Positions 30,422 to 40,853 of a stretch of DNA of 64,000 bases are shown in pieces. This DNA is from Nannochloris sp. 'desiccata' (taxonomy: Eukaryota > Chlorophyta > Trebouxiophyceae > Chlorellales > Chlorellaceae). The stretch lies in contig JAGTXX020000011.1 of NCBI GenBank assembly GCA_019044685.2, forward strand, positions 1,488,001 through 1,552,000. The letters run 5' to 3'. Below the pieces are notes generated by a model. The model saw only the letters and a list, made by a program, of their open reading frames with translations, was not told where the DNA came from and ran no database searches. The position numbers and the translations under genes are program-made. Every line of letters starts with the position of its first letter. Position 1 is the first letter of the stretch.

Positions 30422-31021
30422 ATGGCTGCAGCTGCGTCTATTCGCCAAGCTCTCGAACGACATTGTGCCACATCTGGTGTCACATTCGATCAGCTGCACA
30501 CTCTAGAAAAAGTATCCCTGGCAGCATGCTGCCCTCCTTTAGATAAACTAGACCCAAATTTTGGTCAGACTGTGGGACCTCAGTGCAAGCTGCTCTCCCT
30601 CTCAACTAACAACATTGACCGCTTGGCCGGGACGTCTCTCACAGGGCTTGACAAACTTGAAATATTATCGGTGGGGAGAAACTGTTTAAAGCGTTTAGAT
30701 GGATTAGAAGCAGTGAGCAACACTTTACAGGAATTATGGGCCAGTTATAATGCATTGGAGAAGCTCGCAGGAGTAGAGCGGTGTTCTCACCTCCGTGTGC
30801 TTTATGCCTCTAACAACAAAATCAAAGACTGGGCAGAGGTGGAAAGGTTGGCAGGTTTAGAGCAATTAGAAGACTTGTTACTAAGTGGGAATCCTCTTTG
30901 CGGCGGTGATGAAGCTGGGTATAGAGCAGGAGTGTTGCGACGGTTGCCGCAACTGAATAAACTCGACGGGCGATTGGTTTCAGAAGAAGAACGCGTTCTG
31001 GCAGCTGCTGGTAGTAAATAA
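30422..31021 (+). CDS. DNAL1: outer-arm dynein light chain 1 (LC1/DNAL1)
   Basis: A 199-residue leucine-rich-repeat protein that tethers the motor domain of an outer-arm axonemal dynein heavy chain to the doublet microtubule. Repeat motifs run in the family's order: KLLSLSTNNIDRL, LEILSVGRNCLKRLDGLEAV, LQELWASYNALEKLAGV, HLRVLYASNNKIKDWAEV, LEDLLLSGNPLCG, then RLPQLNKLDGRLVS. The length equals that of known LC1 proteins (about 190-200). The frame extends to a TTG at 30356; the ATG at 30422 (MAAAASIRQALERHC) was chosen. Its presence indicates motile flagella in some stage. Confidence 0.95.
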   Translation: MAAAASIRQALERHCATSGVTFDQLHTLEKVSLAACCPPLDKLDPNFGQTVGPQCKLLSLSTNNIDRLAGTSLTGLDKLEILSVGRNCLKRLDGLEAVSNTLQELWASYNALEKLAGVERCSHLRVLYASNNKIKDWAEVERLAGLEQLEDLLLSGNPLCGGDEAGYRAGVLRRLPQLNKLDGRLVSEEERVLAAAGSK

Positions 31022-31215
31022 TAAAATTACAACCTTCTCTTTGGGGCCCTTATCCTCTTTCTAACAAATTACCTTTAAAGTTCCAAAACATTTTTTATTT
31101 CATTTATGGGACGGAAAAACTATCAAAGAAGTAATACAGAGAGGAAAAGGAGAAGACACACTACTACCACTAAAATTTTTTTCTCAAATTTCTTTCTCCT
31201 ATAATATGTATCCTC

Positions 31216-31883
31216 TTATTGCGGCGGGGGTCGTTGATGGTAGCCTGGTGGAGGCATACCAGGCGGAGGCATTCCTGGTGGCATCCCCGGTCTCATTCCC
31301 GGTGGGGGCATACCAGGTCTAAATCCAGGTGGAGGCCTTGCCATCATAGGTGCACCACGAAACTGAGGCATCATCATACCAGGGGCAGGCCCACCTACAC
31401 CAGGAGCAGGACCTGCAAGTCCAGCAGGTGCAAAGCCGGGAGCTGCAGGTGGCATACCCCGACCAGCAGCCCGACCCATTCCAGGGCCTCCTGCGACCTG
31501 TGTTGCCCTTGCAAGGCGTGCTTCATCTGCTGGGGGAGGTCCTTCAATCGTAAGATCGATTACTTCATCTCCTCTTAAGATAACAAGCCCCAGTACACGA
31601 CGTTGTTCCCGCTCATCCTCTGGGATGCCTTTTTTAGGAGGTAATTTTCTAAATTCTTCTGCATCGCCCAAGACTAAGTTCATGTGTCGATCAAATGCCA
31701 TAAATCTACCTACGATTTGCCGTCCATCAGTGACCGTGACTCTCATTCCTACAATAAAAAGATCGAATTTTAATCAGCAAAATCAAATCAACAATCGATT
31801 AATGAGAGTAATGAGTAGTCCCTCAATCCAAACTTACGGTAGTTGATGTACTGCAGTAATTTCCCGGTCTTTGAGACCGACAT
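31216..31883 (-). CDS. SNRPB: spliceosomal core protein SmB/B'
   Basis: A 192-residue Sm protein, part of the heptameric ring on U1, U2, U4 and U5 snRNPs. Exon 1 is 31838-31883 ([15 protein letters not shown]) and exon 2 is 31216-31748; the intron 31749-31837 splits an Arg codon. Sm1 is visible as [26 protein letters not shown], and Sm2 as [24 protein letters not shown]. The C-terminal half is a Pro/Gly/Met-rich tail with [16 protein letters not shown] repeats, typical of SmB. It converges on DNAL1. Confidence 0.96.
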
Positions 31884-32192
31884 CTTGTCCTAATTTCACA
31901 CAAACCTCAACACAACTGATGAAACAAATTGATTAAAAAGATTAACAGTTGAACACGATGTTGAGGAGCTACAGGGCGTCTAAATAAATTAGTACGGAAT
32001 ATGGTTTGATCATTAATAGCCCTCAAAGTCATAGAAATAAGTTGTCCAGGCCACGGGCAAGGAAGAAATTGCCGCCAGCGTGCAAAAAGCGATGTATTTA
32101 GCAGGATCTTTCAGCCAAGAGAGGCAAACCAATATTTTACTACAGTTTTCAATAACCTGTAAACCCATTTTTTTGCGCATATTTGAGCAAAT
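31884..32192. promoter_or_regulatory. divergent SmB / adenylate kinase promoter region
   Basis: 309 bp between divergent start codons. No ORF or RNA gene is seen. Confidence 0.4.
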
Positions 32193-33055
32193 ATGGCTGC
32201 TGCTCTTGATCTTAGTGAATTGCCCACTGAGGCACTCGTCAAGGAGATGGAGAGGCGTCTTGACTGCTTGAAGAAGCCTGAAAAGCGCCTTGTCCTCATT
32301 GGTGAGTACTAGCTGGAAGAATTAATCGATTGCAATGAGCAGCTGACTCAGATCTTGGCTGAGATGCGATAGATGACTAGTGCACACATGTCACTGACTT
32401 TAGTCGCCACCTCTCCTTTTCTCTCTCTGCAGGCCCTCCGGGTAGTGGCAAGGGAACTCAATCTCCCATGATCAAGAACGAGAACTGCTTGTGCCACTTG
32501 GCTACAGGTGATATGCTCCGTGCTGCCGTTGCTGCCAAGACCCCGCTCGGCCTTGAAGCCAAAAAAGCTATGGACGCTGGTGCTCTAGTCTCTGATGACA
32601 TTGTTGTTGGCCTAATTGGAGAGGCTATTAAAGCCCCTGAATGTCGTACCGGATTCGTCCTCGATGGATTCCCTCGCACAGTCACTCAGGCTCAGAAACT
32701 TGATGGAATGCTCAAAGCTCGGGGTCAGACTATTGATCGTGTCTTAAATTTTGCCGTCCCTGATTCTCTACTTGTGGAGCGTGTTACTGGAAGGTGGGTA
32801 CACCCTGCCAGTGGTCGCAGCTACCACGAGAAATTCGCTCCCCCAAAGGTTGCTGGTGTTGATGACATAACTGGCGAGCCGTTGATTAAAAGAAAAGATG
32901 ATAATGCAGAGACGTTGAAGTCTAGATTGGCTGCATTCCATGCTCAGACTGCACCTGTCATTAACTATTATAATAAAAAGGTAGTGAATATTAAGGCTGA
33001 TAAGCCTCAGGAGAATGTGGCTGACCAGATTCACAAAGCCTTGGAGAAAAACTAA
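32193..33055 (+). CDS. ADK: adenylate kinase (long-LID form)
   Basis: A 243-residue enzyme that interconverts ATP + AMP and 2 ADP. Exon 1 is 32193-32301 and exon 2 is 32433-33055; the intron splits the first Gly codon of the P-loop. The spliced P-loop is [10 protein letters not shown] at about residues 37-46. Also visible are [15 protein letters not shown], the AMP-site [13 protein letters not shown], and the long [23 protein letters not shown]. There is no clear organelle leader, so it is cytosolic or mitochondrial like AK2 and plant ADK-A/B. It converges on the proton-channel gene with only 45 bp between stops, so the 3' UTRs probably overlap. Confidence 0.95.
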
Positions 33056-33100
33056 ACAATTAGAATCTTTTAAAAATTTGTCTTTTACTTTTTACTTAAA

Positions 33101-33922
33101 CTAAAGTATATCATGTGGATCATGTAAATGACGAGTATCATTAGCATTTTTAACGTCAGTAGTACTCGTACTATTAGTACCACCATTATTAGTCAAGCCA
33201 TTTTTACTCTTCTTTTCATGTAGTCTCATCGGCGGGGAAAGCGGCAATTGCAACTGCCACTCCAAGTCATTAATTCTCTGCTGCATTTTCCTTTCAAGCT
33301 TATGGTGCTGCTTCGCACTCTCCTCATGCTCTGTAGCAATTTCTTCTGCAATGGCATGCATAATTCGAACCAGCCTCCACAGTCTAAATATGATGAGCAA
33401 AGAGACTACCTCCCGGGACGGGCCCCGTAATAGAATTTCTAAGACTAATGATGTGACAATAATTAGCGCATCTAAAGCGTGCCATACCCTGTAAAAATAG
33501 CTTGGTCCAAACACAGCGAGCTTTATTAGTTGTTCAAGAGTGAACAAGGACAAAATGCCAACAGAAATCCAAGCAAATGTGTTTTCAGCCGTGTGAACTG
33601 CATGGGGGGATTCCTCTTCGATTGGATAGAAAGAAAGAAGGGCCAGATCCGTTAGAATTAGAATTAAATCTAAGAGGACGAGTGCAACCACTGTAATATG
33701 GACAGGTCTGCTCTCAAGTTTCTTTGCCAACCATTTTTGAGTTCTTGAATGGTCACCGCAGACTGTCCACCACCAAGGGGAAGGCTCCTCCGCGGGGGCA
33801 TCAGTTTTCGCCCCGTGTTTGCAAAATTGGCAGTCCCAATCTTCATTGTTTGTGGTGGGTGCAGCTGCTACATTGCTCTGATCGCCATTGCTTAAGTTCT
33901 GATCTGAAATATTCTCTGACAT
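33101..33922 (-). CDS. HVCN1: voltage-gated proton channel (Hv1/HVCN1 family)
   Basis: A 273-residue four-helix voltage-sensor protein without a pore domain. S1 contains LVLLDLILIL, with Asp85 at the place of the selectivity-filter Asp. S2 is around WISVGILSLFTLEQLIKLAVFG, S3 is WHALDALIIVTSLVLEILL with Asp151, and S4 carries the signature RLWRLVR (Arg180, 183 and 186). A Lys/Glu/Gln-rich coiled coil follows (EHEESAKQHHKLERKMQQRIN), which dimerises known Hv1 channels. The N-terminus has CQFC and an acidic Pro-rich stretch. The role inferred from the family is outward H+ conduction for pH control. It is single-exon and starts at the ATG at 33922. Confidence 0.94.
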   Translation of the reverse strand: MSENISDQNLSNGDQSNVAAAPTTNNEDWDCQFCKHGAKTDAPAEEPSPWWWTVCGDHSRTQKWLAKKLESRPVHITVVALVLLDLILILTDLALLSFYPIEEESPHAVHTAENTFAWISVGILSLFTLEQLIKLAVFGPSYFYRVWHALDALIIVTSLVLEILLRGPSREVVSLLIIFRLWRLVRIMHAIAEEIATEHEESAKQHHKLERKMQQRINDLEWQLQLPLSPPMRLHEKKSKNGLTNNGGTNSTSTTDVKNANDTRHLHDPHDIL

Positions 33923-34345
33923 TTGATTTAATTAATGCCTTGTTACACGCTTAATTACGGGTAGACATACCCGTAATAGTATTCAAAGATGTATATGGAT
34001 TATCTTTTTATAACTGTGTCTCAAATACAAAAACCCACATTTTCTAAGACCTTCCTGCCACCACCTATTAAAACCTAGCCTGCTCTGGCCGAGCGCTAGG
34101 ATTATTGTTTATAAACTGGTGGTTAGAAGCATGCTGCTGCTCCTCACGATCTATTGGGTCACCCTTACAGGCCATTCTGCTCCTCACGATCTATAACGTC
34201 GCCCTACTGCGGCTCTTTTGTTTCGAGTTACAAAATAAAACCGCCGCGCAATTTCCCATCATGGTGGGTGTTTCAGGGTCAGTGAATAAAATAAAAGGAA
34301 ACACCAGTACACATTAAAGGGCTAATACTACTTTCGCTGGCTAAC
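33923..34345. other. intergenic region with short direct repeat
   Basis: This 423-bp spacer lies between the proton-channel promoter and the lipase 3' end. It holds an 18-bp exact direct repeat (34137-34154 and 34177-34194). TTACA at 34228-34232 is a possible poly(A) signal for the lipase. No gene is recognised. Confidence 0.45.
34137..34194 (+). repeat. 18-bp direct repeat CTGCTCCTCACGATCTAT, two copies
   Basis: Exact copies at 34137-34154 and 34177-34194, 40 bp apart start to start. With only two copies and no flanking structure, the origin is unknown. Confidence 0.8.
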
Positions 34346-36832
34346 TCAACTATCTCTCCCGCCCCATGCCGATTTCCTTAATCTCTGTATGATATACCCA
34401 TTCACTTCTTCCTTAACTCCAAACGTGAAGTCTAAATGGCCATATTCAAACCCTCTGAGCGTGCACCTGACCCCCGCTGCCTGCAACCTTTCAAAATGAC
34501 ACTTGACATTCTCAGGAGGTATCAATCCATCAGAAGAACCCGCCGCCAGATCAACTGGAATATCACTCAATCTCCAGTAATTTTCAGCTACACTCGGAGG
34601 CTTTGTGCTATGTTCTCCATAGTGCGCTTGATTTTTCAAAGCGGTGCCGTAGTCATAAAATCTAAAATTACCATCGCGGGCCCACTGTGCAAAATGGTTT
34701 GCGCTGTGCAATGAAATCGCGGGCATGCTTTGCGGGGCGTAATGCGGTAAACTAATGGCTGCAGTCCATTCTGAAGTATCACCGCTTGTAGCTAGACTAA
34801 GCCCTGCTTTCATAAGATCTAGCAACGCAGGAGAACGATTGACATCTGCTAATAGCTTGAACGTAAACCAACGTAGTACAGGGCTGGGTAAGCGTAAGCC
34901 GAGACCACCACCAGGACGGAACCAATTGAACATTTTAGTGGACAGCGGCATCAACCATGTACACGGGCGGACAGCGAGAGGAATGCTTCTATGGAAACCC
35001 GCTGGACTGAGTAGGATTAATCTACGTATACGGTGAGGTTGATTGTTCATTGAAGACCCTACTACGTACATTAAGAGTAGAGCAGCGCCGAGACTGTGGC
35101 CAACTGCTTGAAGACGGTACGGCAAAACATCAGAACGAGAAGAGAAAGCATCTGTAGGTGTAGGGTCACTACTATTTCCGTTACCGTTTTCACCTCGTAC
35201 GCCATATTGTGAAACAACACAGCCAGGGAGAGCTTCGGTGCTATCTTCAGGTCCAGCACTCTGAGTCCTCCGCAGCAGTGGGGCGTCATGGTCGGTATTG
35301 TCCATCACCATCAAACTAATTTCATCATTAGTTTTGCTATTCTTTCTCCTGGTGTCGGTATTAATGTCAGTAATATCATCAGCAGTATCCATATCGCCAC
35401 CACTAAGGCAAGATTCTGTCGCTGACCGAGACAAGCCTCTCCTACCACCACCACCGCTCACATCGCCATCGTAGCTGTTTCTTGTTTTTGCAGCAGCTTT
35501 CACCGCAGCCACCCCAGGAGCAGCCAATTCTGCCACTTTTGAAGTATGAATGTGATTCACCTGTGCAGTCACATCACACATGGCAAGCTCATTCGCAGTA
35601 TAATGCCAGTACCGTGAACCCTTCTTGTTGGAATTTGTATTTAACCTAGGCGGATTCGAACGAGTATTCGCTAGCCAGACATCGAAACCAGCATCATAAG
35701 CTTCTAATGCAGCAGAACCACCTGTTCCGCCAACGACCCAACCTAAAGACGTGTCTAAAACACCGTGCATCATGAAGACAACGTCTCGAGCCCCTCGGCG
35801 GGGAATTCTATGCATTTGAAGTATATAGCCGTCTGAGGTGGTTACGCTATGTTCTTCTAATGGGTAGCCTGCACGGAGAATGGCATCACTAGCGGTGAAA
35901 ACGTGCAAATCCTCCCATGCTTTTCCAGGGTTGTGGCGAGTAGAATTCCGGCGGGCAGTGCCAAAACCACCACTCCTGCTCCTACCGTGAGTGGACCTTT
36001 TATTATTTGAATGTTGAAAACGAGGTGAATAGGGGATTGTATTTTCTAAAAAGAATATTTTACGGATAATCTTGCGTATGTATCCAAATATTCGAGCGAT
36101 CCCGACTTCTACTGCGAGTCTCGTGTCCTCTACAAGGCCTCGACGGGCACCCCCTTGCATCAAGGGTGAGACTGAAGTGGTGCTAAAGAGAATGCTGCCT
36201 CTGCTTAGAAAATTAAACTCCTGTTCGCTTGAAGCACGGCGCCAAATGTTCCATGCAGGTGGTGGTGGAGATTTTGCATTTGCTGTTGCAGCTGCTGCAT
36301 TAGAATGCTGAGGGCCATTGTTCAATTTAAGTTTGGGAAGAGATGGTGTTGGTTGAGGAGCTGTACTCTTCTCAGTATTTTCTTCCTGGGTTACTTCCTG
36401 GGACGAATTTCCTAGCTCTTGCTCGACAATGGCGTTAAAAGTACCTTTTGGATCTCGCCACCAGTTCTCCCATGCTAGTTTACGTGCAGCTGCTTTCCGT
36501 TTTTGAGAACGAGAATAACGTTTGCGGCTAACGACGGAGATTATAAAAGCTGCAAATTGATGGATATAGCGACCACCGGTTGAAAACCAACCTCTCACAA
36601 CGCTCTGTAGAAAACATATAATTGCAGAATTAGCATGCTGGAACCTTGTTCAAGAGAGAAGAGAACTGGTTGAAGTAAAATGCAAGGCCGATCTTGACAA
36701 ATATAATACCTTTGTAAGTTCCTCAAATGCCCCTAAAACGCTCACTGAGAACCATTCGCCAATAGGATTTAGTAGTGCACGTATCCATCCTACCAGCAGC
36801 AAGAAGGAACTAGCTATTTCCTTTCCGACCAT
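34346..36832 (-). CDS. acid-lipase-type alpha/beta hydrolase (lysosomal acid lipase family), with long insert
   Basis: A 793-residue protein. Exon 1 is 36710-36832 (41 codons with a hydrophobic stretch, SSFLLLVGWIRALL) and exon 2 is 34346-36604. The lipase begins at RAGYPLEEHSVTTSDGYILQMHRIP, the usual start of the family's AB-hydrolase lipase domain. Then come the oxyanion region MMHGVLDTSLGWV, DVWLANTRSNPP, the nucleophile elbow VGHSLGAALLL, the acid SSDGLIPPENV, and the catalytic His in YGHLDF. A disordered insert of about 150 residues sits between NELAMCD and the GHSLG elbow, and another of about 150 precedes the domain. These make it about twice the normal family length. TTACA is at 34228-34232. 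Membrane association is inferred from the N-terminus. Confidence 0.88.
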
Positions 36833-37908
36833 TCTGTGAATCTCAAAATTACAGAATCCTATGATCTGAAAACATTGCGGACGATTTAGCAGCGCAACGT
36901 TTCTGTATTAGAAAGTTTTCATTAACACTATGCGTAATAACTTGGAAGTTGAAGCCTTAAGCGTAATTGATCTCGGGCCTTCCTTCCAGTTGCCTTCGTT
37001 CCACCGTGGAAGGTGGCACTTCAGCAAAAAAACCTGGTTAAAAGCAGCAGCACGAGCTTTGCAATCCATTCTATAAGATGTGTGGCCTATTCATCAGGAC
37101 AGAAATGCAGTACGAGAACCTCCTAACTGCGTTGGAAGGAATTGTGTGAGGCTCGAAAGAGAGTTTTCTTTGCAGATTCAAAGATTTGTTGAAAGAGCAA
37201 ACCGTTGCTTAAAAGTCAATAACTATTCACAGAATCAGAAAACTGCAACTTCAATATACTAGGGGTTCTGAAAAATTGGAAACACAGCGTCAGCGACGCT
37301 GGCATGCCTTGACCTACCGGCGAAAACGACGGTACCTCAATCACCGCACCAGGGAGACAGAAAAAGATGGCGGCAGCTAGTGCTACACCGACGACCAGAA
37401 CCCCATTGTTGTCTTGGACTCTTTGGCTAAATCCTAACCTGTTTGGCGCTGAAGCGTGGGATGGATCGTTCGAAGAACAAGATTATTTTCCTCCTGAATC
37501 GCATTCCGCCAGTGAACGATAAATATGCTGGCAAGAAGAATGAGGCTGGTGGAGGTGAGGGCAGCAAGGCCACAGGTGATATATAGAGTGTAATATAGAG
37601 AATGAAGATGGACTGGTTTTCTACTTGAAGAGAAGGTCTACTATGTTACTGGAACTAACCTTGAAAGTACCTGCGATATCACCCGGCAGAAGGTGAAGCA
37701 AAACATCTCTTTGGACGTAGAACAGGCATCACCGCCCTTTAGAACAAGCCCACCATCATAAGCTGCCTCATTATTAATTTCAGGTATGTTCTTATCTTTT
37801 TACAGTTCTTTAAGTTGTATAAATCAAGAAAACAAACAAATAGCTCACAGAAAAAGGAGAAGAAGCACAATCCGAACTATACCAACACTAATAGATGCAT
37901 GTCTGTCT
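36833..37908. other. 1.08-kb region without an assigned gene
   Basis: The lipase promoter lies at the left and the OST48 3' UTR at the right (TTACA at 37800-37804). Between them, on the plus strand, are several short coding-looking pieces: an Arg-rich stretch at about 37275-37375, a 51-codon ORF from an ATG at 37369 (MAAASATPTTRTPLLSW...), and an overlapping frame with KIIFLLNRIPPVNDKYAG near 37465-37560 ending at a possible donor. A frame reading KVYYVTGTNLESTCD lies near 37635. They could be exons of an unknown small gene or a decayed one. I recognise no family. Confidence 0.35.
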
Positions 37909-39356
37909 CTACTTGCTGCTTTCCTTTGAATACATGAAAAAGAATCCTAATGCAAAGAACCCCGCCATCATTGACGCTACGCTTGCATAATAAGGATACG
38001 CCTGCACAATAAATCTCTCGTATTCATAATGTCTAAACGGCCTCACGGGCACAGTCACCGCTTCCGACACCCATGAATAGCCCAGCCTCCTATAATCAAG
38101 AACCCATTTAAACACTCCATATGAATCAGGAACTTTCACAATTGCACTAAATGTGCCGTTTTCATTGCCAGATACCAAGGTAGTACGTACATGAGGATCC
38201 AACATGACAAACTCAATTTGAACGTCATTACCCTGGAACGGTTTACACACGCTATCGGTGCATTCTTGGATATCAACAGCGACTTCCACGACGTCATTAA
38301 TACGGTATAATGCAGGGGAGATTTCATTGGTTTCAACAATACGATGACGGAGAGGGGAGGCACGTAAAACACTTTTTTGGCGGAATGTCCAACGAAGAAC
38401 ATCAGCTGCAATTTCGGCGTTACCAGCAGCTGCTGAGTAATATTTGTTCGACAGCATGTCAGTAGAGCCAGAAACTGCGACACGAGCGTTGTTGCGGCCT
38501 TGAACAAGAGTTATAAGACCTAGAGATTTACCTGCCAAAGGGGTTTTTGGAGGAAAAAGTGCTTTTCCAGCAATTCCAGAATAAGCCGTTTCAGAGCCAG
38601 TGACGGCGTGGAAGGCAACTTCAGACTCTCTAGACACAGATAAAGGCACACCTTTGAATACAACAGGTCCTTTGGTGCCCCTGCTAAATACAGCAGGCAA
38701 CTCTGCCAGCGATTCTGAAGTAACGACGGTATGATCTGATCCATCAAGACGAGAATTAAAGTTGAAATGATCGATAACGACATTGCCTAATGGGGCTACA
38801 TCTACGCCAAGAGAGATAGAAAGGTCACGAAGTTCACTAGTGCATGTTTCACTGATGGCTAGGACCACATCGTGTCCTGCATTGAAGAAATCTGTGATAA
38901 TTGACTTCTTAACGCCCGGGCCGAGCTCTGTTTTAAAAAATTTGAGGTAGGGAAGGGAGGTGGTTAGAAAAAGATTAAGCTCCAGGTGATATAGCAATGT
39001 AAATAGTAGACTATAAAAGAAATAAATTAGTGAGGAGGACTGGTGAGCAAGTCGAAGAAGATAAGTTGTGGCTTACTTGTGGCGCCGCCAAGGATCACTA
39101 GTTTATCAAACAACCAGCTATCCCACTCTTTGAGGTTGATCGATTTGGTATCCATAGTACCAATAGTAACATCAAATGCCTTGGGGTTTATATTTTGAAG
39201 GAATTTGCTGTGTGTTTCCTGCATTTCTAAGCTGTCCAACAAGACCAACACTTTTTCATTTGCAGCAGACGCAGGGACGATGTACAGTGCAAGCCAACAT
39301 ACTGCCAAGACTAATACCGACTTTCCCTGAGCGTGATAGGGATTTAAGCGCCCCAT
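37909..39356 (-). CDS. OST48: oligosaccharyltransferase 48-kDa subunit (OST48/DDOST/Wbp1)
   Basis: A 432-residue ER membrane subunit of the complex that transfers the N-glycan to nascent proteins. Exon 1 is 39077-39356 and exon 2 is 37909-38927; the intron 38928-39076 splits a Lys codon. A signal peptide ends near IVPASAANEKVLVLLDS. Conserved blocks are THSKFL, KLVILGGAT, FFNAGHDVVLA, and the terminal FRHYEYERFIVQAYPYYAS followed by one membrane helix. The protein ends in KESSK, a short cytosolic tail with Lys at -1 and -5, only loosely like the family's retrieval signals. The length fits the family (about 430-456). Confidence 0.95.
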
Positions 39357-39598
39357 GGTCTACGAAATTGTTGTGATCAGGAATTTAATTTCAATATAGA
39401 GATAAAATTCAAGCTTGCACTCGTCTAAATAGAAGAACTAATACATTTTAAATAACACAAAACCATTTGTAGAATGTGAACAGCAAATTTTTATGCCTGA
39501 ATATTGTGTTTTCTTTCACTTCTTTTTGACCTTTTTTTAAGCCAGACATCTGTCGTCCACACTCACAGTGCGGCCTGTTTCCATTATTATTTCTTGCA

Positions 39599-40644
39599 AT
39601 GCAGAAGTACCTATTCAACAATTGCGCGAGGGTGGTCCCCAGAGCTCACCTTAGAGCAGCATTCTCCATCAGATGTCAAACTACGACCACATCCACCACA
39701 CCAACAAGCACTCCCCCTACAGCTGCCTTAATGATCATCGGTAATGAAGTCCTCTCCGGTAGTATTGCTGATGCAAACACCCCATGGCTCGCTAAACTCC
39801 TCCACAGCAGAGGTGTAGACTTGATTAGAGTTGAGGTCGTTCCTGACAAACCCACCGACATTGCAGCTTCTGTTTTAAAGCTAAGAGAACGAGTTGGCCC
39901 TACCGGTTTTGTCTTCACAAGCGGTGGTATTGGTCCTACCCACGACGATGTGACGTATGATTCAATTGCAATGGCCCTAGGTTTAAAAATTGAATTGCAT
40001 CAACCGACAATGGAATTGATGAAGGAACACTATGCAGCTCGAGGAGTAGAGCTGGTAAGTAGATTTCTTTCTTTTTTACTGTGATATTCAGTCCTGTTAA
40101 CAGCATATCAACACTATTATCAAAATTACTGACCCAATTAATCTAGAAGAGTGCCGATTAAAGTTGAAAATTAAGCTAGAAATTTAAATTATACTTTCCT
40201 GCCCCCACCCTGTAGAATGAATCCCGTCTCAGAATGGCACATCTCCCGACTCCTGCTGAAATTCTAACAACCCCTGGTCTCTGGGTACCTCTCGTCGTGG
40301 CAGGTGGGAATGTATACATCTTACCTGGTATTCCTAGGCTCTTTCAATCGATGATTGAAGCACATGTAGAGAAATTCCGAGGCCCCGCTTCTCACTCGAG
40401 AGAATTATTTGCAAACGTAGGAGAAGGCGACGTGGCAGCTCCATTAGCGGAGGTAGCTGCACAATTTCCTGCTGTTAGGATAGGCAGTTACCCAAATGTT
40501 AAGTTTGATATGAATGATCCGGAGAAGAACGAGAATTTAGCGTGGCGGGTGAAGTTTGTCGTAGAAGGGAGAGATGAAGAGGCGGTGGCGGCAGCAGCAG
40601 CGGCGGTATTGGAGGCCATTCCTGGTACGAGTAAAACTATTTAG
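39599..40644 (+). CDS. CinA-like / molybdopterin-binding (MoaB/Mog fold) domain protein
   Basis: A 294-residue protein. Exon 1 is 39599-40054 and exon 2 is 40216-40644, joined in phase 0. The first ~40 residues are basic and Thr-rich, probably an organelle leader. The domain then shows MIIGNEVLSGSIADANTPWLAKLL, VVPDKPTDI, FVFTSGGIGPTHDDVTYDS, and after the splice NESRLRMAHLPTPAEI and VYILPGIPRLFQSM. This is the order of COG1058 proteins, bacterial CinA N-domains and the N-domain of some eukaryotic FAD synthases. No FAD synthase or nicotinamide amidase domain follows, so the reaction is open. TGTAA is at 40704-40708. Confidence 0.87.
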
Positions 40645-40853
40645 TTCTTCTATTCTAAATATAGAATATATTTATTTACTACGTAATGATGTTTAACATT
40701 ATTTGTAATACAACTGATTGAGGAAGAATGGAATTATTCTTCTTAAAGACAGGAGGAAATAAAGCAGAAAGCAAAGCAAAAATGTGTTGGTAGGTTGTCT
40801 GTAAATAATAAGTAGTCAAGTTCAATCAATAGGGTAATAGCAGAGAGAGGTAT

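Noticed and set aside
34137..34194. CRISPR-like array
   Set aside because: Only two short copies in a eukaryotic nuclear context.
37369..37524. 51-codon ORF MAAASATPTTRT... as a gene
   Set aside because: It has no recognised family, and an overlapping frame looks equally coding. It is reported only as part of an unassigned region.
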